33,155 nucleotides of DNA, from NCBI GenBank assembly GCA_905480595.1, contig CAJQQY010000409.1:1-33155 (forward strand), given 5' to 3'. The position numbers and the translations under genes are program-made. This stretch comes from an uncultured Saprospiraceae bacterium (GTDB lineage: Bacteria; Bacteroidota; Bacteroidia; Chitinophagales; Saprospiraceae). Below are positions 24,775 through 33,099 of the stretch, in pieces. Position 1 is the stretch's first letter, and each line of letters starts with the position of its first letter. The notes below the pieces were generated by a model, which ran no database searches, was not told the DNA's origin, and saw only the letters and a list, made by a program, of their open reading frames with translations.

Positions 24775-27204
24775 TTATTCTGTTTTTAAACTATCAATAG
24801 GATTTACAATTGCTGCTTTTATACTTTGAAAACTTACTGTTATTATCGATATCATTACCGCTAAAAATGCAGCTAAGACATATGTCCACCAGGGAATCTC
24901 AATTCGGTATGAAAAATCTTCCAACCAACTATTCATTGCATACCAACCTAAAGGGAGAGCAATAAATATTGCGATGCCCACCAACTTTAAAAAGTCAACT
25001 GAGAGTCCATAAGTAATTTGAGTTACACTTGCCCCAAGTACTTTTCTTATTCCGATTTCTTTAGTTCGTTTCTCAGCATTGAAGGCTGCCAAACCAAATA
25101 ATCCTAAACAAGCAATCAAAATAGAAAGGAAGGTAAAAATGATAAAGATCCTTCCCAATCGTTCTTCAGCTTGGTAAGTTTCATTGAAAGAATCATCCAT
25201 GAAATAATAATTGAAAGGTTGTCCTGGAGCAACTTCATTCCATGCTTTTTCAATACTTGAAATGGTATTTGAAAGATTACCACCGTTGAGTTTGACTGAC
25301 ATTTTAGCTGCTCCATCTCCCAAGGATAAACTCAATGCTCCGATATCATCTTTGAGTGATTCGTAATGGAAATTTTTCACAACACCTATAACGGTCAGTA
25401 CCTCTTCCTCTTCATTTTGAAAATTCCGCACTACTTTCATTCCCAAAGCTTCTTTGGCTGATTTCTCCATAACGGCTATGGCTGATTCGTTTAGAATTAT
25501 GCTGCTTGTATCTGTACCATATTTCTGGTCAAAATCTCGACCCTCAATAATTTCAAAATTTAAAGTGGAGACATAATCATGATCAACTCTCCAACTTTGC
25601 ATTTGTAAATTATTATCTTGTTCGTTTACCCCTTGAATTTTGTATCCGTCATCACTTCTACTCGAAGGGGTAGGTAAAAAACTGCTTAAACTTGCACTCT
25701 TCACCAAGGCTAATTGTTGTACTTTTTGTTTAAAGGTTTGAACTTGATTTCCTGCACCATATACATCATCAACAATCAATATTTGTTCTTTTGTAAAACC
25801 AAGATCTTTACTTTGGATATAATTTAATTGTTGAAAGACAACCAAGGTGCTTACTATTAAAAATACAGAAATGGCAAATTGAAACACCACCAACATGTTT
25901 CTGATTCCTCCTCCACCAACGCTACTTTGTCCACCACCTTTGAGTGTTTTGACAGGTGCAAATTTTGACATAAAAAAAGCAGGATAGCTACCAGAGAATA
26001 GTCCTAAAACTGCAGCAACGGAAACTAACAACAACCAAAAGATAGGATTGAAAAATGGAATGGAAAGTTCTTTACCTGAAAGTTCATTGAAAAAAGGCAT
26101 TGCTAAAAATGCTACCACCAATGCAAGTAAAAGTGATAAAAAAGAAATCAACCCAGCTTCAGTCAAAAACTGTTTAATAAGACTAAACTTATTAGAACCT
26201 AATGTTTTACGAATACCTACTTCTTTAGCTCTTTTTAAAGAATGAGCTGTTGATAAATTCATAAAATTCACGCTTGCTAAAAGGATCAGAAAGAAGGCTA
26301 TGAAAGAAAGAATATAAACATTCTGAATATTACTGTTAGGACTTATATCTGCAATTCGGCTAGAATGCAAATGAATATCAGTCAATGGCATCGTACTATA
26401 ATTCACATAATTTCCACTAGCTTTAAAAGCCTCCTCTGTCAGTCCTGGCATAAATCTTTGAGCATACGGAACTAAATATTTTGAAAAAATTGCTTGTAAT
26501 GGTTCTTGGAAACTTTCAATATCTGCCGTCGGTGTTAACTTGATAAAAGTGTTGTAATTATTACTTCCCCACTCTGTACTTCTTGAATCTTCATAACCAG
26601 ACATTGCCATAAAAACACTATGGTTTCTGAGAAAGGAATTCTCTGGCAAATCATCAATAACACCTGTAACAATGTAAGCTTCTGAATTATTGAGAGTCAT
26701 ATTTTGTCCAACAGCTTCATTTATTTTAAAATGTTTTTCAGCTGCAGTTTTAGTTAAGATTAAACTATTAGGATTTCGAAGAGCAGTTTTAGTATCACCT
26801 TCTAATAATTCTAACCCAAACATTTCAAAAAAAGAAGAATCGACAAAGGTAGTTTGCAACTCTTTTACATTTAAAGCTGCATCCGGTTTTTTGATGAGCA
26901 TACTTCCTTGTGTTCTAAATCGAGTAGTCATTTCTACCTGTGAATAATCTAAAACAATTTCAGCTAAGGGGGAGGCCACTACCGCATATTCTCCATCTTG
27001 GCCTCCAAATTTGATGTCCACATTAATTCTATGAATGCGATCTGCATCTGGAAACATCTGGTCAAAACTAAATTCATCATAGATGAATAAAGAAATGAGT
27101 AATCCTCCTGCCATTCCAATGGCAAGCCCAAACGTATTTAAAAAAGTTAAGAAAGGTTGTCTTTTTAAATTTCTCCAACCTACTTTTAGATTATTATTGA
27201 ACAT
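24775..27204 (-). CDS. ABC transporter permease, double MacB_PCD/FtsX (first of the operon)
   Basis: The chosen start (27204) gives FNNNLKVGWRNLKRQ as N-terminus, which lines up with the other four permeases, and a length of 809 residues. An in-frame ATG at 27249 would add 15 residues and overlap the ATPase gene by 23 nt; it is less likely. TM1 (about 20-43) is followed by a MacB-type periplasmic domain, three helices, a fourth, a second periplasmic domain and three more. Coupling motifs are KEVGIRKTLGSNKFSL and KEIGIRKVLGASVTQI; the C-terminus is VNPIDSLKTE. A glycine/serine-rich GGGQSSVGGGG precedes TM5. It is sandwiched between the two ATPase genes. Confidence 0.92.
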   Translation of the reverse strand: MFNNNLKVGWRNLKRQPFLTFLNTFGLAIGMAGGLLISLFIYDEFSFDQMFPDADRIHRINVDIKFGGQDGEYAVVASPLAEIVLDYSQVEMTTRFRTQGSMLIKKPDAALNVKELQTTFVDSSFFEMFGLELLEGDTKTALRNPNSLILTKTAAEKHFKINEAVGQNMTLNNSEAYIVTGVIDDLPENSFLRNHSVFMAMSGYEDSRSTEWGSNNYNTFIKLTPTADIESFQEPLQAIFSKYLVPYAQRFMPGLTEEAFKASGNYVNYSTMPLTDIHLHSSRIADISPNSNIQNVYILSFIAFFLILLASVNFMNLSTAHSLKRAKEVGIRKTLGSNKFSLIKQFLTEAGLISFLSLLLALVVAFLAMPFFNELSGKELSIPFFNPIFWLLLVSVAAVLGLFSGSYPAFFMSKFAPVKTLKGGGQSSVGGGGIRNMLVVFQFAISVFLIVSTLVVFQQLNYIQSKDLGFTKEQILIVDDVYGAGNQVQTFKQKVQQLALVKSASLSSFLPTPSSRSDDGYKIQGVNEQDNNLQMQSWRVDHDYVSTLNFEIIEGRDFDQKYGTDTSSIILNESAIAVMEKSAKEALGMKVVRNFQNEEEEVLTVIGVVKNFHYESLKDDIGALSLSLGDGAAKMSVKLNGGNLSNTISSIEKAWNEVAPGQPFNYYFMDDSFNETYQAEERLGRIFIIFTFLSILIACLGLFGLAAFNAEKRTKEIGIRKVLGASVTQITYGLSVDFLKLVGIAIFIALPLGWYAMNSWLEDFSYRIEIPWWTYVLAAFLAVMISIITVSFQSIKAAIVNPIDSLKTE

Positions 27205-27226
27205 ACTTAATTTGTTTATAAATCCA

Positions 27227-27916
27227 TTATAAAAACTGTCGAACAACATTCTCCGTCACTACTTGTCCATCCAACAATCGAATAATTCGATTGCCAAATT
27301 CTGCACAATATTGTGAGTGAGTTACCATCACAATCGTTGTTCCTTTTGAATTTAGGTCGGCTAAAATTTTCATTACATCATCACCATTCGCACTATCCAA
27401 ATTTCCAGTAGGCTCATCCGCTAGAATTAATTTTGGGTTATTCACTATTGCTCTTGCGACGGCAACTCTTTGCTGTTGCCCACCTGAAAGTTGTTGTGGA
27501 AAATGATTGCGGCGATGCATCATATTCATTTCTTCGAGGAGTGCTTCTGTTCTTTTTTTACGTTCGGCAGAAGGAACTTTTGTGTACATCATTGGCAATT
27601 CGACATTTTCAAAAACAGTCAATTCATCTATCAAATTGAAACTTTGAAAAACGAATCCCAAATTGTTTTTTCTCACATCAGATCGCTTTCGTTCAGAGAG
27701 TCCGCCAACTTCATTTTCCATGAAAAAATATTCACCCGAAGAAGGACTATCAATCATTCCCAAGATGTTCATCAAAGTGGATTTTCCACATCCAGATGGT
27801 CCCATGATGGAGACAAATTCACCTTGATTGATTTCGATAGAAAGGTCGTTGAGTGCGGTTGTCTGCACTTCATCAGTTCTGTAAACTTTGTTCAAGTTTT
27901 TAGTACGTATTATCAT
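27227..27916 (-). CDS. ABC transporter ATPase, canonical MacB/LolD-like
   Basis: A 229-residue ATPase with every standard motif: Walker A GPSGCGKS (39-46), Q-loop FVFQSFNLIDELTV, signature LSGGQQQRVAVARA, Walker B LILADEPTGNLD with the normal D-loop Asp, and H-loop THS. This is the MacB/LolD/YknY type that drives mechanotransmission by FtsX-like permeases and does not move substrate through its own membrane channel. It lies after the adaptor gene, separated by about 90 nt that hold a possible 25-codon ORF, and before the first permease. It should power that permease and perhaps the other four as well. Confidence 0.95.
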   Translation of the reverse strand: MIIRTKNLNKVYRTDEVQTTALNDLSIEINQGEFVSIMGPSGCGKSTLMNILGMIDSPSSGEYFFMENEVGGLSERKRSDVRKNNLGFVFQSFNLIDELTVFENVELPMMYTKVPSAERKKRTEALLEEMNMMHRRNHFPQQLSGGQQQRVAVARAIVNNPKLILADEPTGNLDSANGDDVMKILADLNSKGTTIVMVTHSQYCAEFGNRIIRLLDGQVVTENVVRQFL

Positions 27917-27918
27917 TA

Positions 27919-27996
27919 TTAGAATTGTTTTAGGTTTTCTATGAATTTTAAAATGGAAATAATTAAGAGAAACAGTATTTCGATAATTTCTAGCAT
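27919..27996 (-). CDS. Possible 25-residue membrane peptide
   Basis: An ATG 10 nt after the adaptor stop opens a 25-codon frame, MLEIIEILFLLIISILKFIE plus five more residues (NLKQF), ending in TAA two bases before the ATPase ATG. The peptide has one hydrophobic stretch (about residues 4-18) with acidic residues before it and Lys/Glu after it, enough for a single short membrane helix. It exactly fills the gap between two operon genes. No family is recognised, and in AT-rich DNA such an ORF could be chance. Confidence 0.4.
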   Translation of the reverse strand: MLEIIEILFLLIISILKFIENLKQF

Positions 27997-28006
27997 GGCA
28001 TTTAGT

Positions 28007-29263
28007 TTATTGGTCTTTTAAAATTAACTCATCCTTATCTCCAAAGTTTTCATAGCTTGAAGTGATGACTACATCATTCGGTTGAAGTCCATCAACAACT
28101 TCATAATAATTCGGATTTTGTCTTCCTATTCTGATTTCTCTTTTGATGGCTTTCGAACCATCTTGACTTAAAATATAAACCCAGTTTCCACCAGTCGATT
28201 GATAAAACCCACCTCGCTTAATTAAAAGAGCTTCTTGCTCTGCAGATAGTTGTAATTTAACAGTAACCGTTTGCCCACGACGAATGCCTTCAGGGACTTT
28301 GCTGATAAATTTCATATCGACTTCGAAGCCTCCATTGACCACTTGTGGATAAATCTTTGTGATCCGTAATTGGTAATCTTGATTCGCAAAAGTGAAAGAA
28401 CCTTCTTGCTCTGGAAAAACTCTTGAAATATAAAATTCATCAATCCTAACACGAATTTTAAAATTACTCAAGTCATCAATTTGTGCAATCTGCGAACCCT
28501 CTGGAATCAATTCTCCAACCTCAACATTCAATCCCGAAAGTTGTCCTTTGATCGGCGCTTTAACGATTAAGTTTTCTAAATTCTTTTTTGAAATTTCTAA
28601 ATTCCGTTTCATCAAATCCAAAGAGTTTTCCATTTGCTCTGTTTGAATAATTCCTGAAAGAGAATCTTTTTCGATGCTTCGTTTAAGCAATGCATTTCTT
28701 CTCACCAAACTTTTATACTCTGATTCAGTATCTTCATATTGTACTTTTGAAATAGCGCTTCCTTCGTATAATTCTTTTTCTCTACCCAATCTTCTTTTCA
28801 AAATATCCAATCTAAATTCCGCATCCAAATAGGTTTCTTGCAAATTCAATCGTTGCTGTTCTTGCAACAAATTCATATTTCTAATTTGATTCATTTGTGC
28901 GATAAGGGTACCTTCTTGATTCAAATAACTCATTTGCAAATCTGAATTACTCAATCTTAAAATTGGAGTTCCTGCAGAAACTGCTGCACCATCTTCTACC
29001 AGTTTCTCTTCCACTCGACCACCTTCTACGGCTGCGATAATGACTGATTTGATCGGTTGTACATTTCCAGTTACAGGTATAAATTCTTGGAAAACATCTT
29101 TATTAATTGTATCAACCAAAATCCGACTTTGGTTGACATTGAGTTTGCTCGCTCCAGAAGACTTGTAAAAGGAGAAAGATATCCATGAAATAAAACCTAA
29201 AATCAACAACCCAATGATTGCTTTTTGCCAGATCTTATTCTTTTTTTCAATTATTACATCCAT
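28007..29263 (-). CDS. Periplasmic adaptor (HlyD/MacA-like membrane-fusion protein)
   Basis: It has 418 residues. A basic N-terminus is followed by a membrane anchor at about residues 15-33. Then comes the first half of a barrel-sandwich (lipoyl-like) domain (VTGNVQPIKSVIIAAVEGGRVEE, quoted in part), a long alpha-helical hairpin (about 105-240) rich in Leu, Gln and charged residues, the second lipoyl half (VKAPIKGQLSGLNVEVGELI), and beta-barrel and membrane-proximal domains to the end. Such adaptors connect a MacB-type permease to an outer-membrane channel, but no TolC-like gene is in this window. It is the first gene of the export operon, just downstream of a sigma-54-type promoter. Confidence 0.9.
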   Translation of the reverse strand: MDVIIEKKNKIWQKAIIGLLILGFISWISFSFYKSSGASKLNVNQSRILVDTINKDVFQEFIPVTGNVQPIKSVIIAAVEGGRVEEKLVEDGAAVSAGTPILRLSNSDLQMSYLNQEGTLIAQMNQIRNMNLLQEQQRLNLQETYLDAEFRLDILKRRLGREKELYEGSAISKVQYEDTESEYKSLVRRNALLKRSIEKDSLSGIIQTEQMENSLDLMKRNLEISKKNLENLIVKAPIKGQLSGLNVEVGELIPEGSQIAQIDDLSNFKIRVRIDEFYISRVFPEQEGSFTFANQDYQLRITKIYPQVVNGGFEVDMKFISKVPEGIRRGQTVTVKLQLSAEQEALLIKRGGFYQSTGGNWVYILSQDGSKAIKREIRIGRQNPNYYEVVDGLQPNDVVITSSYENFGDKDELILKDQ

Positions 29264-29311
29264 AGTTAAATGCTAGTTTTGATTGATTTTATTCGATTTC
29301 GTTAATATATG

Positions 29312-29328
29312 TGCCAAGTAAATGCCAA
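29312..29328 (-). promoter_or_regulatory. Sigma-54 (-24/-12) promoter of the export operon
   Basis: The minus strand reads TTGGCATTTACTTGGCA. The -24 GG and -12 GC dinucleotides have the obligatory 12-nt phase, TTGGCA matches the -24 element (consensus TTGGCAC), and only one base of the -12 TTGC element differs. Transcription would start near 29301, about 38 nt before the adaptor ATG. A sigma-54 activator gene lies just over 900 bp away on the other strand, which fits well. Confidence 0.65.
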
Positions 29329-29398
29329 AAACCTAACTTCTTGATTTTGAGCGACTTACAAAGTTATTTTTAAAAATATAAAAAATAAATGTTCATGA

Positions 29399-29433
29399 GT
29401 GTACAATGGGTGTTCATTTATGGACACTATTGT
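29399..29433. promoter_or_regulatory. Inverted repeats, candidate enhancer site for the sigma-54 activator
   Basis: GTGTACA at 29399-29405 precedes GTGTTCA (29410-29416) and TGGACAC (29421-29427), an imperfect palindrome with a 4-bp spacer. Outer ACAAT/ATTGT pairing extends it to 29403-29433. The site lies about 80-120 bp upstream of the -24 box, the usual distance for activator binding. Similar half-sites occur at 30101-30133. As RNA it would fold as a hairpin, but no T-run follows. Confidence 0.45.
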
Positions 29434-29535
29434 GGTGGGTCGCTTTAGCTGCCTGCTACACAAAAAACTATTCTGCCAAAAATCTCGTAAGTTTTCCGAA
29501 ATCATTTTTCACCCATCTTTTAAAAAAAATAAATT

Positions 29536-30066
29536 ATGAAAAAAATATTAATCTGTTTCATCACTTTTTGGATTTTCGCTTTTTCTTCTCTCGCACAAAT
29601 TGATACCATAAATCAAGAAATGGTTTCCATGGCGGATACTTATCAAAAGCGAAAAGGTGGTACTTATCGTTACTTCAAAAAAGAAGAAGAAAAACCTTAC
29701 GAGGGAGTTTTGTTTGGAAAGTATGACAACGGAAATTATGCGAGTATTCAAGAGTTTAAAAATGGAATAGGAGAAGGTACTTGGATTAATTATTACGAAA
29801 ATGGAAACCTAAAAGAAATCGGTACTTATCAAAAAAACAAGGTGGCTGGGCCTATTCAAAAATTTTATCCTTCTGGAAAAATTAAAGCCAAAGGCAATTA
29901 TCGAGAATGGCGAATTCGAATTGGTGAGTGGATTTATTACGATGAAAAAGGGAAAGTCATCAAAAAAGAAGATTATGGAAAAGAAGGAGATCTTAGAGAT
30001 GTGGAGGGTTATTATAACCGTGGAGAAATTTCAAAATCATGGTATGAGCAGATTATAAAAAACTAA
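29536..30066 (+). CDS. Secreted MORN-repeat (YwqK-family) protein
   Basis: It has 176 residues with a clear signal peptide (KKILICFITFWIFAFSSLAQ) and no lipobox cysteine, so a soluble periplasmic or secreted product is expected. The mature part has repeated MORN-variant units, for example YYENGNLKEIGTYQKNKVAG, FYPSGKIKAKGNY and YYDEKGKVIKKEDY. Proteins with these repeats are often named YwqK-type antitoxin homologs, but the secreted Bacteroidota versions have no shown toxin partner and none is seen here. It lies between the divergent export operon and the two-component genes, and ends at a hairpin. Its role is unknown. Confidence 0.8.
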   Translation: MKKILICFITFWIFAFSSLAQIDTINQEMVSMADTYQKRKGGTYRYFKKEEEKPYEGVLFGKYDNGNYASIQEFKNGIGEGTWINYYENGNLKEIGTYQKNKVAGPIQKFYPSGKIKAKGNYREWRIRIGEWIYYDEKGKVIKKEDYGKEGDLRDVEGYYNRGEISKSWYEQIIKN

Positions 30067-30099
30067 ATTCTCAACCTTCTTTTTCCTATCTAATAAGAG

Positions 30100-30149
30100 C
30101 TGTCCAAAAGTTGTCTGTGTACATCTTTGGACAGTTTGATTTTTGTTTT
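30100..30149 (+). terminator. Terminator after the MORN protein, with operator-like half-sites
   Basis: CTGTCCAAA (30100-30108) pairs perfectly with TTTGGACAG (30126-30134); TTTGATTTTTGTTTT follows. The 17-nt loop contains GTGTACA (30117-30123), and the stem contains TGTCCA/TGGACA. Both are close to the half-sites upstream of the export operon promoter, so this element may also be bound by the regulator encoded about 125 bp downstream. Confidence 0.65.
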
Positions 30150-30258
30150 CTATATTGCGATAATAAATTCTAACTGACATCAGTTTCTAAATTTATAAAG
30201 TCTCCCTCTATTTTTTTCGCAAAAAAATTTGAAAGCATTAATCACATTTTTTAAGCTT

Positions 30259-31629
30259 ATGAAAAAAGACGCCACCATTCTAATTATCGATGACGAAGAG
30301 GATATTTTATTTTCCTTAAAAATGTTATTGAAGCAGTACTTCACACACGTTTATACCGAGAGTAACCCTTACCATATTCCTAGACTCTTAAATCAGTACA
30401 ATCCTAAAATCGTTTTGCTTGATATGAATTTTAAAGTTAGCCAAACCAAAGGTGAAGAAGGAATTTTATGGTTAAAAAAAATCAAAGAACTCAAGCCAGA
30501 GTTGCCTGTAATTATGATGACAGCTTTTAGTGATTTGGAAGTAGCAATTGGTTCGATCAAAACTGGCGCAACTGATTTTATTGAAAAACCATGGCGCAAC
30601 GAAAAACTTTTGGCAACTGTAAATGCTGCACTTGAATTGAGTCAATCCAACCTCGCTTTGAAAAAGGCAGCTTCACAAAAAAGTTTTTTACAGCAGGATA
30701 TGAATCAATCTTTTGGAGAAATCCTAGGTGAGTCACAAACGATTTTAGACCTAAAAAAAATGATTCAAAAGGTCGCCCCAACAGATGCAAATGTATTGTT
30801 ATTAGGAGAAAATGGCGTTGGAAAAGAATTGATTGCTCGAACGATTCACAAACTTTCTAGACGTGAAAATCAGATTTTCATGGGCGTAGATTTGGGAGCA
30901 ATTACGGAGACTCTTTTTGAAAGTGAATTATTTGGTCATGTAAAAGGCGCTTTTACAGGAGCGGATAAAGATAAAACAGGACGATTTCCAGCAGCTTCTG
31001 GCGGTACTTTATTTTTGGATGAAATTGGAAATTTACCAATCAGTTCACAGCCCAAACTTTTGCAAGCATTAGAAAACAAACAAGTTTTTCCAGTTGGTTC
31101 TGCTTCATCAACTCCAGTCGATGTAAGAATTATTTCTGCAACTAATATGCCTTTGGCAAAAATGATTCAAGAGAATACGTTCCGTCAGGATTTACTTTAT
31201 CGAATTAATACAGTCGAAATTTCGATTCCTCCTTTACGAGAAAGAGGAGAGGACATTATCATTTTGGCTGAACATTTTTTACAACTTTATCGAAAAAAAT
31301 ATTTCAAAGATTCTCTCTCTTTTCACAAAGACACTTTAAAAAAAATGAGGGATTATTCTTGGCCTGGAAATATTCGAGAGTTACGACATAGCGTTGAGCG
31401 AGCAATTATTTTATCAGAAAATTCAAAATTAATGCCTTCTGATTTTAATTTGCAAAGTAATAATTCGATGGAGGAAAAAGAGTTGGAAACTTTGAACTTA
31501 GACGAAATGGAATCGATTTTAATTCGAAAGGCTTTGGTCAAACATCAAGGAAATATTTCTAAAGCTGCAGAGGAATTAGGTTTGACTCGACCTGCACTTT
31601 ATCGACGGATAGATAAATATGGTTTATAA
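30259..31629 (+). CDS. Sigma-54-dependent response regulator (NtrC family)
   Basis: The ATG at 30259 (456 residues) is preferred because KKDATILIIDDEED follows at once, the canonical receiver start; a TTG 30 nt earlier would add ten unlikely residues. The receiver domain (1-120) has the acidic pair in IDDEED, the phospho-acceptor Asp55 in LLDMNF, the Thr in MMTAF and the Lys in EKPW. The AAA+ domain (about 150-385) has Walker A GENGVGKE (183-190), the sigma-54-contacting GAFTGA (230-235), Walker B GTLFLDEIG and the arginine-finger region FRQDLLYRIN. The Fis-type helix-turn-helix is at the C-terminus (NISKAAEELGLTRPALYRRI). The kinase gene follows after 18 nt. It probably activates the divergent export operon. 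Confidence 0.95.
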   Translation: MKKDATILIIDDEEDILFSLKMLLKQYFTHVYTESNPYHIPRLLNQYNPKIVLLDMNFKVSQTKGEEGILWLKKIKELKPELPVIMMTAFSDLEVAIGSIKTGATDFIEKPWRNEKLLATVNAALELSQSNLALKKAASQKSFLQQDMNQSFGEILGESQTILDLKKMIQKVAPTDANVLLLGENGVGKELIARTIHKLSRRENQIFMGVDLGAITETLFESELFGHVKGAFTGADKDKTGRFPAASGGTLFLDEIGNLPISSQPKLLQALENKQVFPVGSASSTPVDVRIISATNMPLAKMIQENTFRQDLLYRINTVEISIPPLRERGEDIIILAEHFLQLYRKKYFKDSLSFHKDTLKKMRDYSWPGNIRELRHSVERAIILSENSKLMPSDFNLQSNNSMEEKELETLNLDEMESILIRKALVKHQGNISKAAEELGLTRPALYRRIDKYGL

Positions 31630-31647
31630 TTTTTTGAAAATCCACAC

Positions 31648-32985
31648 ATGAATTTCTTTAAAACATTTCAAACGAAGGTATTATTAAACCTAGTTTTCAT
31701 CACATTATTATTAATGGGGATTACTTCCGTTTTTGTCCATCGTGAATATATTTTTGCATTGGTGATTTTGGTTCCAACATTGATTGGAATACTTTGGAGG
31801 GTGTTTAATTTGGTGAATAAAACGAATACTGACTTAACTCAATTCTTGATGGGAATTCAATACAATGATTTTGAGCAAGGTTTCTCACCTGAACAAATGG
31901 GAGATTCTCACAAAGATTTGTATAGCGCATTTAATATGATTACGGATAAATTTCGGCACTTACGTTCAGAGCAAGAAGTGCAAAACCAATTAATGCAAAC
32001 CATTATTAGCAATGTTGACACCGGCATTTTTTGTACCGATAAAAATGGGAAATGCTTGATGATGAATTCGGCTCTCAAGCAACTTTTGCATAAATCATAC
32101 ATTCCTAATTTTGAATCGCTTCAACAAATTACCCCCAATGTTTTTGACGTTTTAGAAAAAATAAAACCGGGCGAACGTATGATGGTCAAGGAAACGATTC
32201 AGAATGAAATCTCCCAAATCGCTGTCCAAGTTTATATTTTAAAAATCAAAGAAGAAGAAATCAAGGTTTATACTTTTTATAATATTCATAATGAATTGTC
32301 GGATCAAGAAGTGAAATCATGGCAAAAATTAATTCGATTTTTGGCGCATGAAATTATGAATTCGATTGCACCGATTGCTTCTTTGAGTTCTTCCGCCGTT
32401 GAGTTAATTCCTACCGATGGAAAAATTGAAGATGACGATGCGGAACAATTGCGAGGTGCTTTTCGGATTATTCAAAAGCGAAGTGAGAGTTTGATGAGTT
32501 TTACAGAGACGTATCGAAAGTTGACTCGGATTCCACCGCCGAAGTTGAAGTCGATCAATATGAATCAGTTTTTTGAAGAAGCGAAAAAATTATTTGAGCA
32601 AGACTTAAAACAAAAAGGAATTAAATGGAAGGTAAAATTTCTTTACCATCAAATTCACTTGATGGCAGATTCGATTTTATTAGAACAAGTATTTATCAAT
32701 ATTTTTAAAAATGCCATCGAAGCATTAGAAGGAGTGAAGGAACCTGAGATTTCAATTTTGGTAGACAAGACACCACAAGGAAAAGTGACGATTCAAGTAC
32801 TCGATAATGGTCAAGGAATTCCACAAGATACGGTAGACCAGATTTTTGTTCCGTTTTTTACGACAAAGCAAAATGGGTCGGGGATTGGGTTAAGTTTATC
32901 TCAACAGATTATTCGATTGCATGGAGGAAATATTTATTTGCAAAGTAAGGAGGGAGAAGGAACCGTGGTAACATTAAGTATTTAA
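31648..32985 (+). CDS. Membrane sensor histidine kinase (NtrY/NtrB-like)
   Basis: It has 445 residues. Two membrane helices (about 11-30 and 34-56) are separated by only a few residues, so there is almost no extracellular sensor loop. A PAS-like domain follows at about 107-205 (VDTGIFCTDKNGKCLMMN). The dimerisation/phosphoacceptor motif is FLAHEIMNSIAPI with His234. The HATPase domain (about 330-445) has the N-box NIFKNAIEAL, G1 DNGQGIP and G2 GSGIGLSLS. It pairs with the response regulator immediately upstream. The lack of a periplasmic domain suggests it senses membrane state or a cytoplasmic signal through the PAS domain. A strong terminator follows. Confidence 0.93.
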   Translation: MNFFKTFQTKVLLNLVFITLLLMGITSVFVHREYIFALVILVPTLIGILWRVFNLVNKTNTDLTQFLMGIQYNDFEQGFSPEQMGDSHKDLYSAFNMITDKFRHLRSEQEVQNQLMQTIISNVDTGIFCTDKNGKCLMMNSALKQLLHKSYIPNFESLQQITPNVFDVLEKIKPGERMMVKETIQNEISQIAVQVYILKIKEEEIKVYTFYNIHNELSDQEVKSWQKLIRFLAHEIMNSIAPIASLSSSAVELIPTDGKIEDDDAEQLRGAFRIIQKRSESLMSFTETYRKLTRIPPPKLKSINMNQFFEEAKKLFEQDLKQKGIKWKVKFLYHQIHLMADSILLEQVFINIFKNAIEALEGVKEPEISILVDKTPQGKVTIQVLDNGQGIPQDTVDQIFVPFFTTKQNGSGIGLSLSQQIIRLHGGNIYLQSKEGEGTVVTLSI

Positions 32986-32997
32986 ATAATTAGGCAA

Positions 32998-33033
32998 AAA
33001 AAAAGGATGGAAATAAATTTCCATCCTTTTTTT
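32998..33033. terminator. Bidirectional terminator after the kinase
   Basis: A perfect 16-bp stem (AAAAAAAGGATGGAAA at 32998-33013 with its complement at 33018-33033) and a 4-nt loop carries A-runs on one side and T-runs on the other. It can stop transcription from both the kinase and the converging minus-strand gene at the window edge. Confidence 0.9.
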
Positions 33034-33099
33034 GATTTGAAAAATGTGATTTGCGCTTTTAATTGAAAACGAAATTCATTTTTTCGGCGTTGCATCAAA

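Noticed and set aside
14197-27204. Tandem permease genes as an assembly duplication or recent amplification
   Set aside because: The five proteins differ throughout, especially in the periplasmic domains, and share only short motifs, so they are old paralogs.
27491-27922. 143-codon plus-strand ORF opposite the canonical ATPase
   Set aside because: It is antisense to a fully motif-supported ATPase gene and has no recognisable domain; other long antisense frames over the permeases were dismissed for the same reason.
29303-29319. Second minus-strand sigma-54-like sequence TTGGCACATATATTAAC
   Set aside because: It has a perfect -24 half, but the required -12 GC is AA; the overlapping TTGGCATTTACTTGGCA has both dinucleotides in phase.
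29406-29603. Plus-strand ORF starting MGVHLWTLLWWVALAAC with a lipobox-like LAAC
   Set aside because: It lacks a basic N-terminus, overlaps the inverted-repeat site and the real MORN-protein gene in another frame, and its downstream part is just the shifted reading of that gene.
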